64,000 nt of DNA from Jaltomata sinuosa (taxonomy: Eukaryota > Streptophyta > Magnoliopsida > Solanales > Solanaceae): contig QJPP01001733.1 in NCBI GenBank assembly GCA_003996215.1, positions 62,001 through 126,000 of the forward strand, read 5' to 3'. Shown here piece by piece: positions 11,028-23,246 of this stretch; position 1 is the first letter of the stretch, and the number at the start of each line of letters is the position of its first letter. The translations under genes and the position numbers were made by a program. The notes below the pieces were generated by a model. The model saw only the letters and a program-made list of their open reading frames with translations. It searched no databases and was not told where the DNA came from.

Positions 11028-13348
11028 CTGCAGGAGAATAAACTAGAATAAGTGATATTTCAAGAAACCAGCAAGGATAAAATGCAAGATATAGAAGGAA
11101 AAAGAGAGTCACATTTCCTAAGATGTCACTGTAGCCTCTCGAAGATTAAGTACAGACATATTCGCCCCAACCCGTAGGACTCTACTAGATATTGGCTCCT
11201 ATACCGATGACATCGGTGAACCTACGCTCTCATACCAAGCTATCACAATTCGATTTCTCAGTCATGATGGCACCTATAACCCCCTATAGGTGAACTAATC
11301 TTGTAGCACAGAACGGTTAGTAATGGGATACCAGCTAACAAGCATATGGAAGACCAGTAAATAAGCGGAAGCAAGGAAACAAGATAAAGAAATAAGCGAC
11401 AGGAATGCATAAGCAGAAGCTAACCTAAACCCAAAACCTGGTATCATAGTATAAGAACCGAAACTACATCAAGAGAGTATAAAGGATCCAGAAACAATAT
11501 ATACATATGTCTCCAAATAGTAAAAGAGTACACAATCCAAGAGATGAGCTAAAAACTAAGCCCGGGTGTCAAGAGCTCACCCTCAGCCTCGGATAGCCCA
11601 AAAGATTGGCCCACACAAGTCTTTAACGAATCAGCGGTAATGACCCACACTAGGATCTGCACCAAGAAAATATAAAGTGTAGTATGAGCACTAATTTCTA
11701 AGCAACGGGTACCCGGTAGGCATCATAGGCTGACTGAGAACATATAAGAAATAAAGGTAATAATATAGCAGAAATGAAACAAACAGTCACAGAAACAACG
11801 AATAGGTACACGGAAGCAATCCCAGAATGATACAAGAAGAAAACAATATACTTGGATATCTACTAGAAATATATATCTCAAAGACATAGGTGAAGGAAGG
11901 AAATAACATATCTGGGATCCATGCAATAATAATATATAAAGAGAGTTTAAGAAGAAGGTGTATACTGGTAACCTCAAGTGAAAGAATGGAAGGAGAGAAG
12001 TAAATAATCTAATCATGCTTGAAACTTAATTCTACTACTAAAACAAGCCAATAATATGCCTTCAAGGTAGGAACAACTAGCCAATAATCCAAGTATAACC
12101 ATCAAGTGAACCAAATGAACATAATACAACTCTCAATTTCCAGTCATTGGATTTAACCATATCACGATAGAATAACAATAAATAAAAGTCTACCTACAGT
12201 CTTGCAGGCGTCCATACACCCGAGGAACACATATAAATGAAAATAAACCCTCCAGCATCCTATACTGCCGAAGCATACACTAGGAAAATAGCAAACAAGG
12301 GTGGATCTCACACAAATGAATGATACGATGCAATAGTGGAAACCAGGTGGAACAGTAACTTTGTATGTACCTCTTTCAATGCCTATAGGCCCAGCAGGTA
12401 GGATCCACAGAAGGACACGGCCCGTATACTTCAACTATACCATATACCCCTCCTCTAGAACACTCAGCATGTAGCCCCTGGTCCAGATTGGCAAGGTCCA
12501 TGAAATTCCTAGACCACATACTAAATCTCAAGTCTCAAAATAACAGCCCAAAATGCTACCGGATCCAAACTAGTATGAAAATCTCAAAAAATGCATGCCC
12601 GAAGACTCTCCGGGTCTACATCAGTGAAATAAGTCTCAAAAACCTCCCAATAAGGGTGCCCGGGCAAGACTGGGTCTAAAATAGTAGTACAACAAGTCTA
12701 ATGTTTGGCTTTATTGAGTCTAATACCATCTCAATCAATGGGAAATCAATTCTAGTACTACGGCCCAACCGAGTCTAGTATAAGTATGAAAATAGTGATA
12801 AAATCATCCTTCTAGTTCTTTTACCCCAAGAAGATCCATGAAAATAATTCCAAACCTTTTATAATCATTTTTACCAAAAACGAGCCCTCAGGGACACATA
12901 ATGTTTAGAAAACCATCAATAGTAGGCCCGAAGCCAAAGACAGTAGTAAAACATGTGATAAAACCTCTTTATATGCATGATAATGGAATGCTTAATCACA
13001 AACAGTAGCCTAACGGCTCACAATAAACTTATCGACCATGCACAGTCTCCAATCATTCTACAACACAGATAACCAGCTCTACAAACTAATATCGATGTCC
13101 AGGACTCGCGAACATTCACAAATAACCCTTCCTCTATGGTCCAAAGTCATATACGAGGCCACGCAGGACCCATGGGTGATACTATCAACTACAATGAATA
13201 CTACAATCATCGGAGAATGAAAATAAGTCAGACATGAAGAAGCAGACAAGGTCTGGGGTACCAAGCTAATAAACTCAACCCAAGAATGCTAACTAGTACA
13301 ACGATATCCTAGCTATGCAAAGTCTAAAAGAGTTAAACCATAACCTAC
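11028..13348 (-). other. Candidate R2 5'-UTR intron
   Basis: A donor match GACAG|GTAGGTTA ends its exon at 13349 in the 5' LTR, and an acceptor TTCTCCTGCAG ends at 11028, touching the gag ATG. Removal of this segment would delete the LTR end, the primer-binding site and the leader from the messenger. The donor neighbourhood is conserved in the related LTRs R4 (donor GT at 19984) and R7 (55245). Splicing itself is inferred from consensus only. Confidence 0.4.
11226..11237 (-). promoter_or_regulatory. R2 primer-binding site
   Basis: The reverse complement reads TGGTATGAGAGC, one base different from TGGTATCAGAGC, the complement of the initiator tRNA-Met 3' end. It lies three bases inside the end of the 5' LTR (GTGATA at 11241), the expected place for minus-strand DNA priming. 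Confidence 0.85.
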
Positions 13349-14841
13349 CTGTCGTCCGATGACAAGCTGCTAGAACAACAATGTCCAAGCCTGAACTGCC
13401 CTGAGAAGCTTCGAAAAAAAATCAACTATCATAAATATAAACTACACGTTAAAATGAAACTAACGATACCTATATTCCATAATAATAGTCCGGTCAAAAT
13501 TTGGATCACCGGTGAGCCCGTGGGCCTCGCAACCCAAAGTTGGAAATGAAAGAGTGAACAATAATCACCACACTCTCGGGAGCGCATGCTCATTATATAG
13601 TATAAAATTTCCATGGGAATGGCTCAAAATAGACCCCAAGCTAAAAGAACAATTAAGGAATCAAAGGGGAGAATTACAAAATTAAACGGAGAACTTACCA
13701 AGTTGGAGACACGAAAAAGATCAGCGGACCAAGAATTTATACCCCCACTCCTAGAATTGAAGCCACATAGAAGGATATGGAGCCAAAGCTGAATATCAAT
13801 GGAGGTTTGCGGAGTTTGGGTGATGAAAATGAAGGAGAGAGGTTTATATACTTCCCAGGGGTCCTTCTTCGCGATAGTGAAGGGACTCCATGCAGTTGCC
13901 ATGACCACACTAGTTAGACTATCGCAATCGTGAGGACTAGCCATGCGGTTGCGATGAACAAGGTAGAGAAGGCTAAATTGCGGTCCCAAAGATGGACATT
14001 ACGATCGCGTAAAACAAGGGAACTGGGACAACATTGCAATCACAAAGAGGGACTCCATAATTGCGAAGAACAAAGGTACCAGTTCCATAGGGACTTCATC
14101 GCGGTCACATGAAAGAACCTCATGATTGTGATTAAGGCCTGAGGCTTGTACCTACAACAGCTACCAGCAGAAAATGCAATAGGAAAAAGTCTCTGGGTGG
14201 GCCTACAGGGCTCATTTAGGACCCCGCATGCACAAATGAACTATGCCACCACACCAAAAATAGCATTCTAGACTCAATGGGATCGATGAAATTCCCAACG
14301 AAGGTCGATTTAACAAAAAGTGGGTCCAACACCCAAAAACCAACCTTAAGCCAAAACAGAACTCAACACCCAAAAATGAGGCTGGAAGCCTCGGGACCAT
14401 AACCAATGGTTCCTCTAGCCCAAAGTCGACATTCTAGAACTAACAATGCTGACGGAAATTCCATCCGAGGTTGTCTTCTTCAAATGTTGACCAAAGTTAC
14501 ACTTTCAAGTTCAACTGGCTAGAAAACACAAAACTCAACACAAAACTAAATCGAAAGCTTCCAGACCCTGGCTAAGTGTCCATCTAGACCAAAATCCATG
14601 ATCCGGAGCTAACAGAACGTCAGAATTTGATTCTAAGAGCGTTTACTAAGAATGTTGACCGAAGTCAATGATATCCTAAGTTAAGGCTCTAAAATAGGGA
14701 AACTGCCATAACGACCAAACGAATGGCTAGGCCACTGAACCACCGATCCCAGTAAGCCATAAATAACTTGGGGCCATTACAGGCAAGCTCTAACAGTATA
14801 AAGAAAGCATAATTGCGAGAATAATCAAAAGGGTCATTACA
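11241..14841 (-). repeat. R2 5' LTR (complete)
   Basis: The LTR starts TGTAATGACCC (reverse complement at 14841-14831) and ends TTGTGATA at 11241, 3601 bp, with the terminal CA changed to TA. It is the full-length partner of the truncated LTR at 3467-6012. The part around 12254 shows the uninterrupted sequence into which R1 inserted in the other copy. Open frames inside (11723-12016, 12162-12434, 13624-13989 and others) are non-coding. Confidence 0.88.
13861..14135 (-). repeat. Short palindromic CG-rich motif cluster in R2 LTR
   Basis: Within about 275 bp the core GCGATCGCGA or mutated forms (TTCGCGATAGTGAAG, GCAATCGTGAGG, ATTGCGGTCCC, ACGATCGCGTA, CGCGGTCACATGA, TGATTGTGATT) recurs roughly every 30-45 bp. 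The same cluster occurs in the partner LTR at 5085-5350 and, with a different motif, in other LTR families of the window. The function is unknown. Confidence 0.6.
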
Positions 14842-14951
14842 ATGCTTATTATGCTTTCTCTATTACCACCAAGCATGGGTGGAGCTTCCAGAAGGGAGTT
14901 CATCAGAAAAATACACTTATATACAATTATATTTTATATACTTATATATAT

Positions 14952-15489
14952 GGTGTTAAATTTTCTTTGTTTCTCGGTGATAATTTTTGCTCCGCCACGG
15001 CCACCAAGTATAAGCACACAATTATATGAAAATTGATTATAAAAATATTTGATATGTAAATTTATAATTTATGTTATTACTTTTCAAGAAAATCATTATA
15101 ACATAATTCCTTACATTAAATTTATTTTAAAAAGTAAATTTTGGTACCAATTTTCCTTAAGTTTATCATAAATTGAATATTTTATTTTGTTTACACAAAT
15201 TAATGTACAATTATAAATAAGGTGTTGAATTTTTTTGGGTTCTTAGTAAAAAAAAATTGGTCCACCACTTCCACCAAGTATAAGCACACAACTATATGAA
15301 AAATGACAGTAAAAATATTTGATATGTAAATTTATAATTAATGTTACCATTTTAGAAGAAGATCATTATAACATAATTCCTTACATTATCTTTGTTTTAA
15401 AACTAAAAAATTTATACAAATTTGCCTTAAATTTATAATAAATTGAATATTTTGATTTATTTATATAAATTAACGAACAAAATTTGCAA
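14952..15489. repeat. Two-copy tandem repeat, 269-bp period, AT-rich
   Basis: Copy 1 (14952-15220) and copy 2 (15221-15489) both begin GGTGTT and share CCACCAAGTATAAGCACACA, ATATTTGATATGTAAATTTA and ATCATTATAACATAATTCCT in the same order, with scattered substitutions. The sequence just upstream (GGTGGAGCTTCCAGAAGG, 14869 on) and the CTCCGCCAC motif resemble a dispersed repeat I associate with Solanaceae genomes; that link is recalled, not tested. No coding capacity is visible. Confidence 0.7.
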
Positions 15490-15999
15490 GAAATACAATG
15501 TTAGATTCATTTTTCAATAGACCTATTTAGTCCCAAGAGTCATTCGAGAAAAAAATGAGAAGAGAGAATTACATCAGAAAATTAAACAAACTTTTGAGAC
15601 TAGTAAGAAAGAAGAAGATGGCTAAATCCTTTGTAGAAAAAGAATTTTAAGAGAAAATAAATAGAGTTAGTTCTGTTACAAAGAAACAAAGGAAGATGAG
15701 GGAATTTCTTCTATTTTGAAATGATGGGGTTTGGGAAATAACAAGGAAAATATTAGAAGGAATGGAGAAAAAAACAAAACCTAGGGTAATTGGAAAGGAA
15801 AGTAAATATGGAAAAGAGAGTGAAAGATTAAAAAAATAAGAGAAATCATCAGCTGACCCTGAAAGATTAAAAATAGCTTGAGCGAGAATCAATCATGTGA
15901 CAAAAAGCTCACTGGATTCTTCAGGCAGATTACTAACCATAGAACCCATATATTTTTTGTGTCAATAAGTGCTCATAGGCTCCTTTAATCGTATATTTA
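15490..15999. other. Non-coding stretch, nothing recognised
   Basis: This is purine-skewed, AT-rich sequence. The open frame 15647-15892 on the minus strand is low-complexity (Phe/Leu/Ser from a purine-rich complement) and shows no known motif, so I do not call it a gene. Confidence 0.5.
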
Positions 16000-17137
16000 C
16001 TTAATGTTTGTATAAACATATAAGTTCGAGACAAAAGCAATGGGTGCTTGATCACCAGCTTGGATCCATGTGACTAGATAAACATATAAACTATAAAATA
16101 ACATGTGAACAGATGAACTATAAAATAAATTGCATGTAAACAGATGAATTATGACACAAAATCTATCATATAATTATATTAGAAAGTACGCAATAAAATT
16201 ACTTAATACATACACTTTTAAACAAGAGAGACATATAGCATATAAATAAATTAATTGTGATATAAAAGGATGCAAACTATAAAAGCATCTAATACATGGG
16301 CTATAGAAGTCAAAATTTACATAGCAGGTAGGTGAGCTAATTTTTCTATACACATAAACGTGTAAATTATAACACTCGAATCACATAAACTTATACTTGA
16401 TAATCAAGTAAGAGTATATCGTATGAGAAAATAGACTTTTGACATTTCTAAATAGGTAAAGTGTGAAATATAAAATACTTAAATAATTATATCATGAATA
16501 GGATGATATATAAGCAAATAATCTATAAATCTTATGATATATAGACAATAATTAACAAAAAACACATAACATATAGACAAGTGGACTATGGCGTGACACT
16601 TATCATATAACCAAATAGGCAAGTAAACTATAAAGGTATTTAATACTTAAATCTTAAAACTTAGAGAAACATATAGCATATGGATAACTTGGTTATGACA
16701 TATGAACATGTAAATTATAATATTTAAGCAGATACACCTATAACCTATAAAAAATTAAACATATGTCATATGAGCAGTTAAATTTTTACATTCTAATCAT
16801 ATGCACTTGTAAAACGTATAGCATTCAAGCGAATAAGCTATAAAATTGTTAATGTAGAAATAAGTGATCTATAATAACTATAACATGTAAAGTAATAACC
16901 TATAAACAAATGCTCTCTAATGGGTATGCACGTAACATGTGATCAAATACTCCATGAAATAAATAACATATAGACAAGTAATTTATAAAACACCTAATAA
17001 TGTAGATCGTCATATAGCATATAAGAATCTCCTTTATATAATATGTAACACAAAGCAATGATTCATATAACATATAGTCTATACGCAAATGATCTGAAAT
17101 ATAAATAACATATTAAAAAAAGTTCATGAGATGTATA
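16000..17137. repeat. AT-rich region of degenerate short repeats
   Basis: Variants of a phrase like CATATAAACAAGTAAACTATAA recur many times with loose spacing of a few tens of bases (16080-16170, 16490-16700, 16900-17110). The same texture continues at 37639-37731 and 47228-47480 once R3 and R6 are removed, so this is the older sequence into which both inserted. No coding capacity is visible. Confidence 0.6.
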
Positions 17138-20100
17138 TGTAACAACTCTCATACTGATTTTTAGATCTTCTTGTGTTTTAACTTTTTTACCCTTCCAGTA
17201 GTTATATTTTGTTATTTATGGTATGTGAGAGTGGGTGGCTCAGCTCCTGAGGTATTTGAATGGATTATACATGAGTTTTTCATTTTAGAAGGTTTTGAAG
17301 TTAATGTAGTTGACTTTGGTCAATATTCAGAGTTTTAGATGTCATATATGAATTTGTCAGTTTTATTAGTTCCAGAATCCCATTTTTGGGGTTAGTAGAA
17401 CTGTTGGTTCGAGTCTCGGGGCATTCAGATGCATTTTGAGTCATTGGTTAAAAAGTTAAAAGTTTTTACCTAGAGCTAACTTTAGTAAATATTTATTAAT
17501 AATAACCTTCGTTGGTAAATTTAATGATTTCATAGAGTCTAAAATATTAATTTTAGTCTAGTAGTATAGTTGGTTTGTGTTTACAGAGTTTCGAATGAAT
17601 TTCAAGGGTCCATTCAGAGAATTTTTGAAGCTTTGTTTGTGCTGATGCACAACTACTGGTGCAGCAAAACTTTTTTCTTCGCGTTCATGATCCTCTCATC
17701 ATGTTCATAGAGAATAAATATCTTTGACCTTCACATTTGTGATGGAGGGCCCGCATTTACAAAGGGTTAATTTTGGGTGGGGGCCAGGTCATCGATCGTT
17801 CATCGCGAATGTGACCGGATCATCGCGAACATGAGGGACCGCGATCAAAAAATATAACATTCATGTGGTGATGGTTGTGAACACAACAATAAATTATTGG
17901 GACAGATTTAAATATCCATTTTTTAGCTGTAGACCCCATAACTCAATTTTTGGAGCTCGAAAACTCAATTTGGGGAGTTTCAAAAGGAAATCTTTTAGAT
18001 TTCTTCATTGGGTGAGTTTCTTATATTACTTTTAAATATTTCACAATGATTATTTCATGATTTTACCTTCAAATCTTGGTTTTTCAACTTAAAATTTTAG
18101 GGTTTTCCCGATAAAAGTTAAAGATTGATATGATGATGATTTCAAGCTCAATTTTACCTCCATCCATTTTTGATAAAATTTCATATTTGAATTCCTTAAG
18201 CTTTGGATAAATTAGTTTTTTAATAAAATTCTAGTATTGCCTTTATGGGTTTGGGGTTGACTTTTGAGTTGACTTTTTTGACCTAGATTAGACTTTAGTA
18301 ATATGGGTATTGTTGGACTCGTGTTTATGTGTAGAACTTATTTTTGATAGAGTGGTTATGTTCGGAGGCTATTCGTAAAGAAAACACTCAAGTGTGATTG
18401 CGTAAAGTGTTTATTGTTCGACATCAAGGTAGGTTATGGCATAACTTTTTTCAAACTTTACTTGAGTGAGGATTTATCATGTAAAGCATGTTATGGGAGG
18501 GGTAAGTTAGTGGTTAGAATATCAATTGAATTGATTGTGTCTTATGATGCTCGTGTAGGGGCTGGTGTTAATCATGACAATAAATGAGATAGTTTATCAT
18601 TGTGATACCCAGTTGGGGGCTTATAATATTTTAGTTGTGATGACCCTTCCAGTCATCTTAGCATTTACGCATTAATTATACTGTTAGAGACTTCTGGTAG
18701 TGTCCCCAAGTCATTTATGACTTGCTGGGACCGGTAGTTCGGTGCCTTGGTCATTCATTTGGTCATTTTTGTCGTTTGCCTATTTTAGAGCTTAAACTTA
18801 AAATATCATTAACTTTGGTCAACATTCTTAGCTAACGTGCTCAGAATTGAATTCATACAGTTATTTTAGCTCCGTAGTGATGATTTTGGTCTAGTTAGAC
18901 CTTTAGTTGATGACTGAGAACTTCCGGTGTGAGTTTTGTGTGGTTTTCTCAGTTTTCAGGGCATTTGGAGTTGAAAGTGTAACTTCATGTGACTTTTGAT
19001 GATCGGAGTGTTAGATTTGAAATTCGACGATTCCATCAGGTCCAAAATGTTGAGTTTGGGCTAGGAAGATGGTTGGTTTGGGTTCCGGGTGAGTCAAACT
19101 CTTTTCGAGCCTTTGAGTTCCTTTTCATTAGTATTGACTTGGGTCAACATTTCTCCGAAATGACCTCGTATGGAAGTTTCATCAATTCTGTTGAGTCCGG
19201 AACATCGTTTCCACTCTATTAGCACTATTGGATTTTGAATATCGATTTTTGATTATTCCCGGAATGCCCCATCAAGTTTTTTAAAAAGTGCAGAAAATCA
19301 GTTGCGGACAACAGCTATTTATTGTTGTCATTTCGTTTTTCCAGTCCTTCTCCTCACTTTTCTCACTCTAAAACTCAAAATTCTCTCCACCATTTCACTC
19401 CAATTTAGTTCTAAACCTTGGAGAATTATTTGTTCGTCGATTATTTGTAGTTCTTCGCCTCTTGGTAAGTCATCTTCCCAAACTTGCCTTCTTCGGTTTT
19501 TCTCTTAATTCCTCCATTGATGATAATCCAAAGCTTGGATTTTGTGATATATTCTTCCCCCTAAGCTTGTGCATGTTCGTGGGTGTGAAGTTTTATCCGT
19601 CTTGGGCTGATTTTCTGTCGTTTTGGTAAGTAATTCTTGCCCAATTTCCATTTTTGTTTTCGAAATTTCCATTCTTTAATCCCCAACTTGGGCAGGCTAT
19701 TTTGGTGCCCTTCCCTTGTCCAATTATGCTCAAATTTGGAGCATGCCTTCTTTGCATCGTTGGGGTCATCGTTGTTCTTTTAGTTTTTGGTTTCGAGTTG
19801 CGAGCTCCGCGGGCCTGCTTTTGACCCGGATATCAACTCGGCTATAATTGTAGCAATATGGGTATCGTTAGACTCGTCTTAACATTTTATTCATGAATTT
19901 GATAGTTTGATTCTCGTTCTGAGCTTCTCAAAGTAGCTCAGCCTCAGATATCATCATTCCCGCAGCTTGTCGTCGGATGATAGGTAGGTTACAACTTAAC
20001 TCCCTAGACTTTGCATATATCGGGTAAAATTGTACTAGTTGGCATCCTTGGATTGGGTTATTAGGTTGGTACCAATGACCTTGACTGCTTTTCTATGATT

Positions 20101-23052
20101 CGTCCTATTTCTTTCCTCTGTTGTGTGTAGTATTCCTATTAGTTTATATATTTATTACCTTTGTGACCCCGTGAGGTCTTGTTGACTCTGGAACATAGAA
20201 GGTGGGATTATTGGGAATGTCCGCGAGTCCCGAACATAGAAATATCCTTTTAGGCTGGTTATGCTTGCTGAGTATCTTCAGAGCCTGTGCAGGGCCGTTA
20301 GGCTGATTGTGAGTTGCCAAGCTATTTGGGTTGATCATACCATTTCCATGCATATAAAGAGGTTTTTCCATGTTTTATTACAGTGTTTGGCTTCAAGCCT
20401 ACGAAAACTGATTTTCAAAACCTTGCATGACCCTGGGGGCCCATTTTTGATGAAATTAGATTTGGAAATGATTTGACTTGATATGTGGATCTTCTTGGGG
20501 TAAAAGAAGGTTAAAAATATGGTTTTATCATGACTTACCACTATTGCTAGACTCGACCAGGTCGGAGTGCTAGCTGAGTTTTCTTACTGATTTGAAATGA
20601 TATTAGGCTCGGCCGGGTCGAGCATCTGAGATGTTTTTACTACTGTTTTAGACCCGATTGTGCCCAGGCACCTTTGGAAGGGTTTTTAAGACATCTTTTT
20701 CACTGTTTTAGTCCTAGACAGGGTCTAGGAATGCATATTTGAGACTTAGCCACTGGCTTGAACCCGGACTCGATTCTGGAGGACACGCTTTGATTCTGAG
20801 TTTTAGTATGGGGTATGGGACCTCCATGGACCTTGCCACTCCGAGCCTGAGGCTTTGGGCTGTATGTGCCGAGGGGAAGGGTATACGGTGGAGTAGAGGT
20901 ATACGGGTTGTGTCCTTCTATAGAACCTGCCTGCTGGGCCCGATCAGCATTAGAAGAGGTACATAAAGAGGTTCTATTTCACCCCGAGGTTTTCATACAT
21001 CATATCATCCATTGTTTGAGATACCACTCTTGTTTTCTATTTGTTGATTATATGCTCCGGTAGTATGGGATGTCGGAGGGTTTGTTTTCCCTTGATTGTG
21101 TTCCTCGGTTGTATGGACAGCCGAGGGACTGTAGGTAGACTCTTGTTACCTTATTCTGATATTGTTCCCTGTTACGGTTGAGTATGAGCATGATTACTAT
21201 GAGGTGGTGAGTTCCTGGATTGAGTTTTGTATGGCTTGATTGGGTATTAATTCCTGAATGTCGAGCATGTCTACTTTTATTCTTCTCTCCATTTTTCCTT
21301 ATACTTGAGGGTACCAGTATACCGCTCATTTCTAGAACTTATTCTAATATATACTATTTTTGCAAGGATCCCAGGTGTGATTTCCTTACTTTCACCTGTG
21401 CTTGTTGTGTGTATATATTCTATATGCTAGCCTTATATGTTGTTTCTGTTGTCTTCCCTCTAGGCTAGCTCCTGTGTGCTTATCGTTGAATTTTGTGACT
21501 GTTTGTTCCTACTATGCCTTCTATTGCTCTTTTACTTTAGATGTGCCCAGTCGGCCTATGATACCTACTGGGTACCTTATGCTTCGCATTTGGTGCTCAC
21601 CCTACCCTCTGCATCTTCTGGTGCAGATCCTAGTGTGGGCCATCGCCGTTAGCGCGTTGGAGACTCGTGCGGGGTGCAGTTTTTAGATCATCCAAGCTGA
21701 GGGTGAGCTCTTGGCGTTCAGAGTTTGACTTCAGTTATCCTTGGTGTATTTTTTACTCGTATAGTTTTGGAGACATTGTGTATATATGACTTTTGGACCT
21801 TTGTACTCCTGATGTAGTTCGGCTCTTATACGCTTTGAAACCTGTTTTGGGTTGGTTTAGATTTCGCTTGTTTATATCTCTCTTGTATCTATTTTCTTCT
21901 CATTATGCCCTTGCTTCCATTTATGTATCGAATCTTCTGCTTAAACTGTTAGAAGGTAGCCCATTACTAACCATTTCGGGCTACGGGGATTGTTTTGCCT
22001 ACTAGGGGTTGTAGGTGCCATCATGACCGAGAAATCAGATCGTGACATTAGTGATATGGAAATTAAATCCCTAATATTATATTGAGGCTTATAGCAGGTA
22101 ATATTAGTATGATCATGATCCTAAGATTTCAAATATGGCGGTTGCACTTGGTTTCTATTCATTTTCATGTTCATGCATATTCACACATCTCATGAATCAT
22201 GGAAACAGGGAATGATTTAGTTTTTGAAAAAATATCTTGAAAGACTTGATTGAAAGAAATAAATGATTTTAGTCTTAGTTTAAGTCTGAGTCACTGATAT
22301 ATTGATGAGATTGGTTTGTATATGGACCTCGCGAGCCCCTTATGGGTCCCCTTCTGAAAGTGTTATATGTCTAGAGAGTGTATATAGTAGGCATTATCCA
22401 TTGCATTTCATCCATATCATTGCATTACATTAGCATTTGAATTATGTAATGATTAAGATATATCGTGTTATTTTTTATATTGAACTACTTGGATTTTTCT
22501 TGAGTGTAGGGTTATTTTATTATTTTTTATTCAATATAGTAACTACTTAATCTCAGTTGGTCTATAATGCCTACTGAGGATAGTAGATCATACTCACCCT
22601 TACTTTTATACATTGTTCTAATGCAGATCTTAGTATGAGTGAATAGCACGAACCTTGATTCATGTGGATTATTTGTTGATTCGAAGCTTCAATGAGCTTC
22701 TGCCTTTGGAGACTTTCCCCAGCTTTCTCTATCATTTACTTCTATCTTCTTTACTTTTCAGATTGTTTTGTACTATTTTTGGAACATTGTATTAGAGTCT
22801 CTCTAGAACATACGACTTCTGAGTCTAGAGATGAATAGTACTTTGTATGGTTCTAGTATGAGTGGTTTTGAGATATTGTATTTATTTATTATGGTTCTAG
22901 TATGAGTGGTTTTGAGATATTGTATTTATTTATCGTATCATTTTCCTTGATAATCGTCATTATTGCATTTATTGTATTTGTTTAGTTAAGCTTACCTACC
23001 ATGGTTTGGGTGGGGTAGGTGCCATCACAACCTATAATTTTGGGACATGACA
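17138..23052 (+). repeat. R3 5' LTR, interrupted by R4
   Basis: The LTR starts TGTAACAACTC and ends GGGACATGACA; without R4 it is about 2.5 kb. It aligns with 35046-37638: shared blocks include GTTGACTTTGGTCAATATTC near 17310, the segment around 18000-18150, and CATGGTTTGGGTGGGGTAGG near 22999. A CG-rich motif cluster (CATCGCGAATGTGACC, CATCGCGAACATGAGG, CCGCGATC) lies at about 17680-17860. A donor-like AAG|GTAGGTTA is at 18426-18436. Confidence 0.88.
18636..22047 (+). mobile_element. R4: solo LTR inside the R3 5' LTR
   Basis: The sequence starts TGTGATGACCC and ends GATCGTGACA, 3412 bp, flanked by perfect 5-bp duplications TTAGT at 18631-18635 and 22048-22052. The R3 3' LTR is uninterrupted at the matching place (about 36690), which proves the insertion. 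No internal domain or primer-binding site is present, so this is an LTR left after LTR-LTR recombination. The sequence resembles the R2 and R7 LTRs (TTCCAGTCATCTTAGCATTT, and GTAGGTTACAACT near 19985). Open frames inside (18989-19222, 20739-20966, 21220-21468 and others) are chance openings. Confidence 0.93.
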
Positions 23053-23055
23053 ACC

Positions 23056-23067
23056 TAGTATCAGAGC
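23056..23067 (+). promoter_or_regulatory. R3 primer-binding site
   Basis: TAGTATCAGAGC differs by one transition from the initiator tRNA-Met complement TGGTATCAGAGC and sits three bases after the 5' LTR end. Confidence 0.82.
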
Positions 23068-23246
23068 ATTAAGTTCACAAGTCTTATGAGTACAAGAGCA
23101 AGAGTCTCGCGGATTGGTACGATGACATTGATATCTACTTTGGGAAGCTATGGGACATTCTTGGGAAAATTCTAATCTTTAACTCCATATCATGCGACAT
23201 GTTCACTCCTTTATTTCTAAGCTTGTGTTTTATTCTTTCAGCTATT

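Larger units (their letters stand above)
3467..14841 (-). mobile_element. R2: nearly complete, decayed Ty3/Gypsy retrotransposon, minus strand
   Basis: Read on the minus strand: 5' LTR 14841-11241, primer-binding site 11237-11226, gag from 11027, protease, RT, RNase H, integrase, then a 3' LTR from 6012 down to 3467, where R1 interrupts it. The rest of the 3' LTR and the left target-site duplication must lie left of the window. Both LTRs start TGTAATGA. The right-hand flank is ATGCT at 14842-14846. All protein domains are present but carry stops and at least two frameshifts, so the element is dead. Confidence 0.92.

Noticed and set aside
15647..15892. 81-codon minus-strand frame as a small gene
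   Set aside because: It is low-complexity Phe/Leu/Ser from purine-rich DNA, with no motif or promoter context.
20144..20541. Overlapping frames 20144-20371, 20261-20476 and 20335-20541
   Set aside because: All lie in solo LTR R4 on both strands, with no domain similarity.
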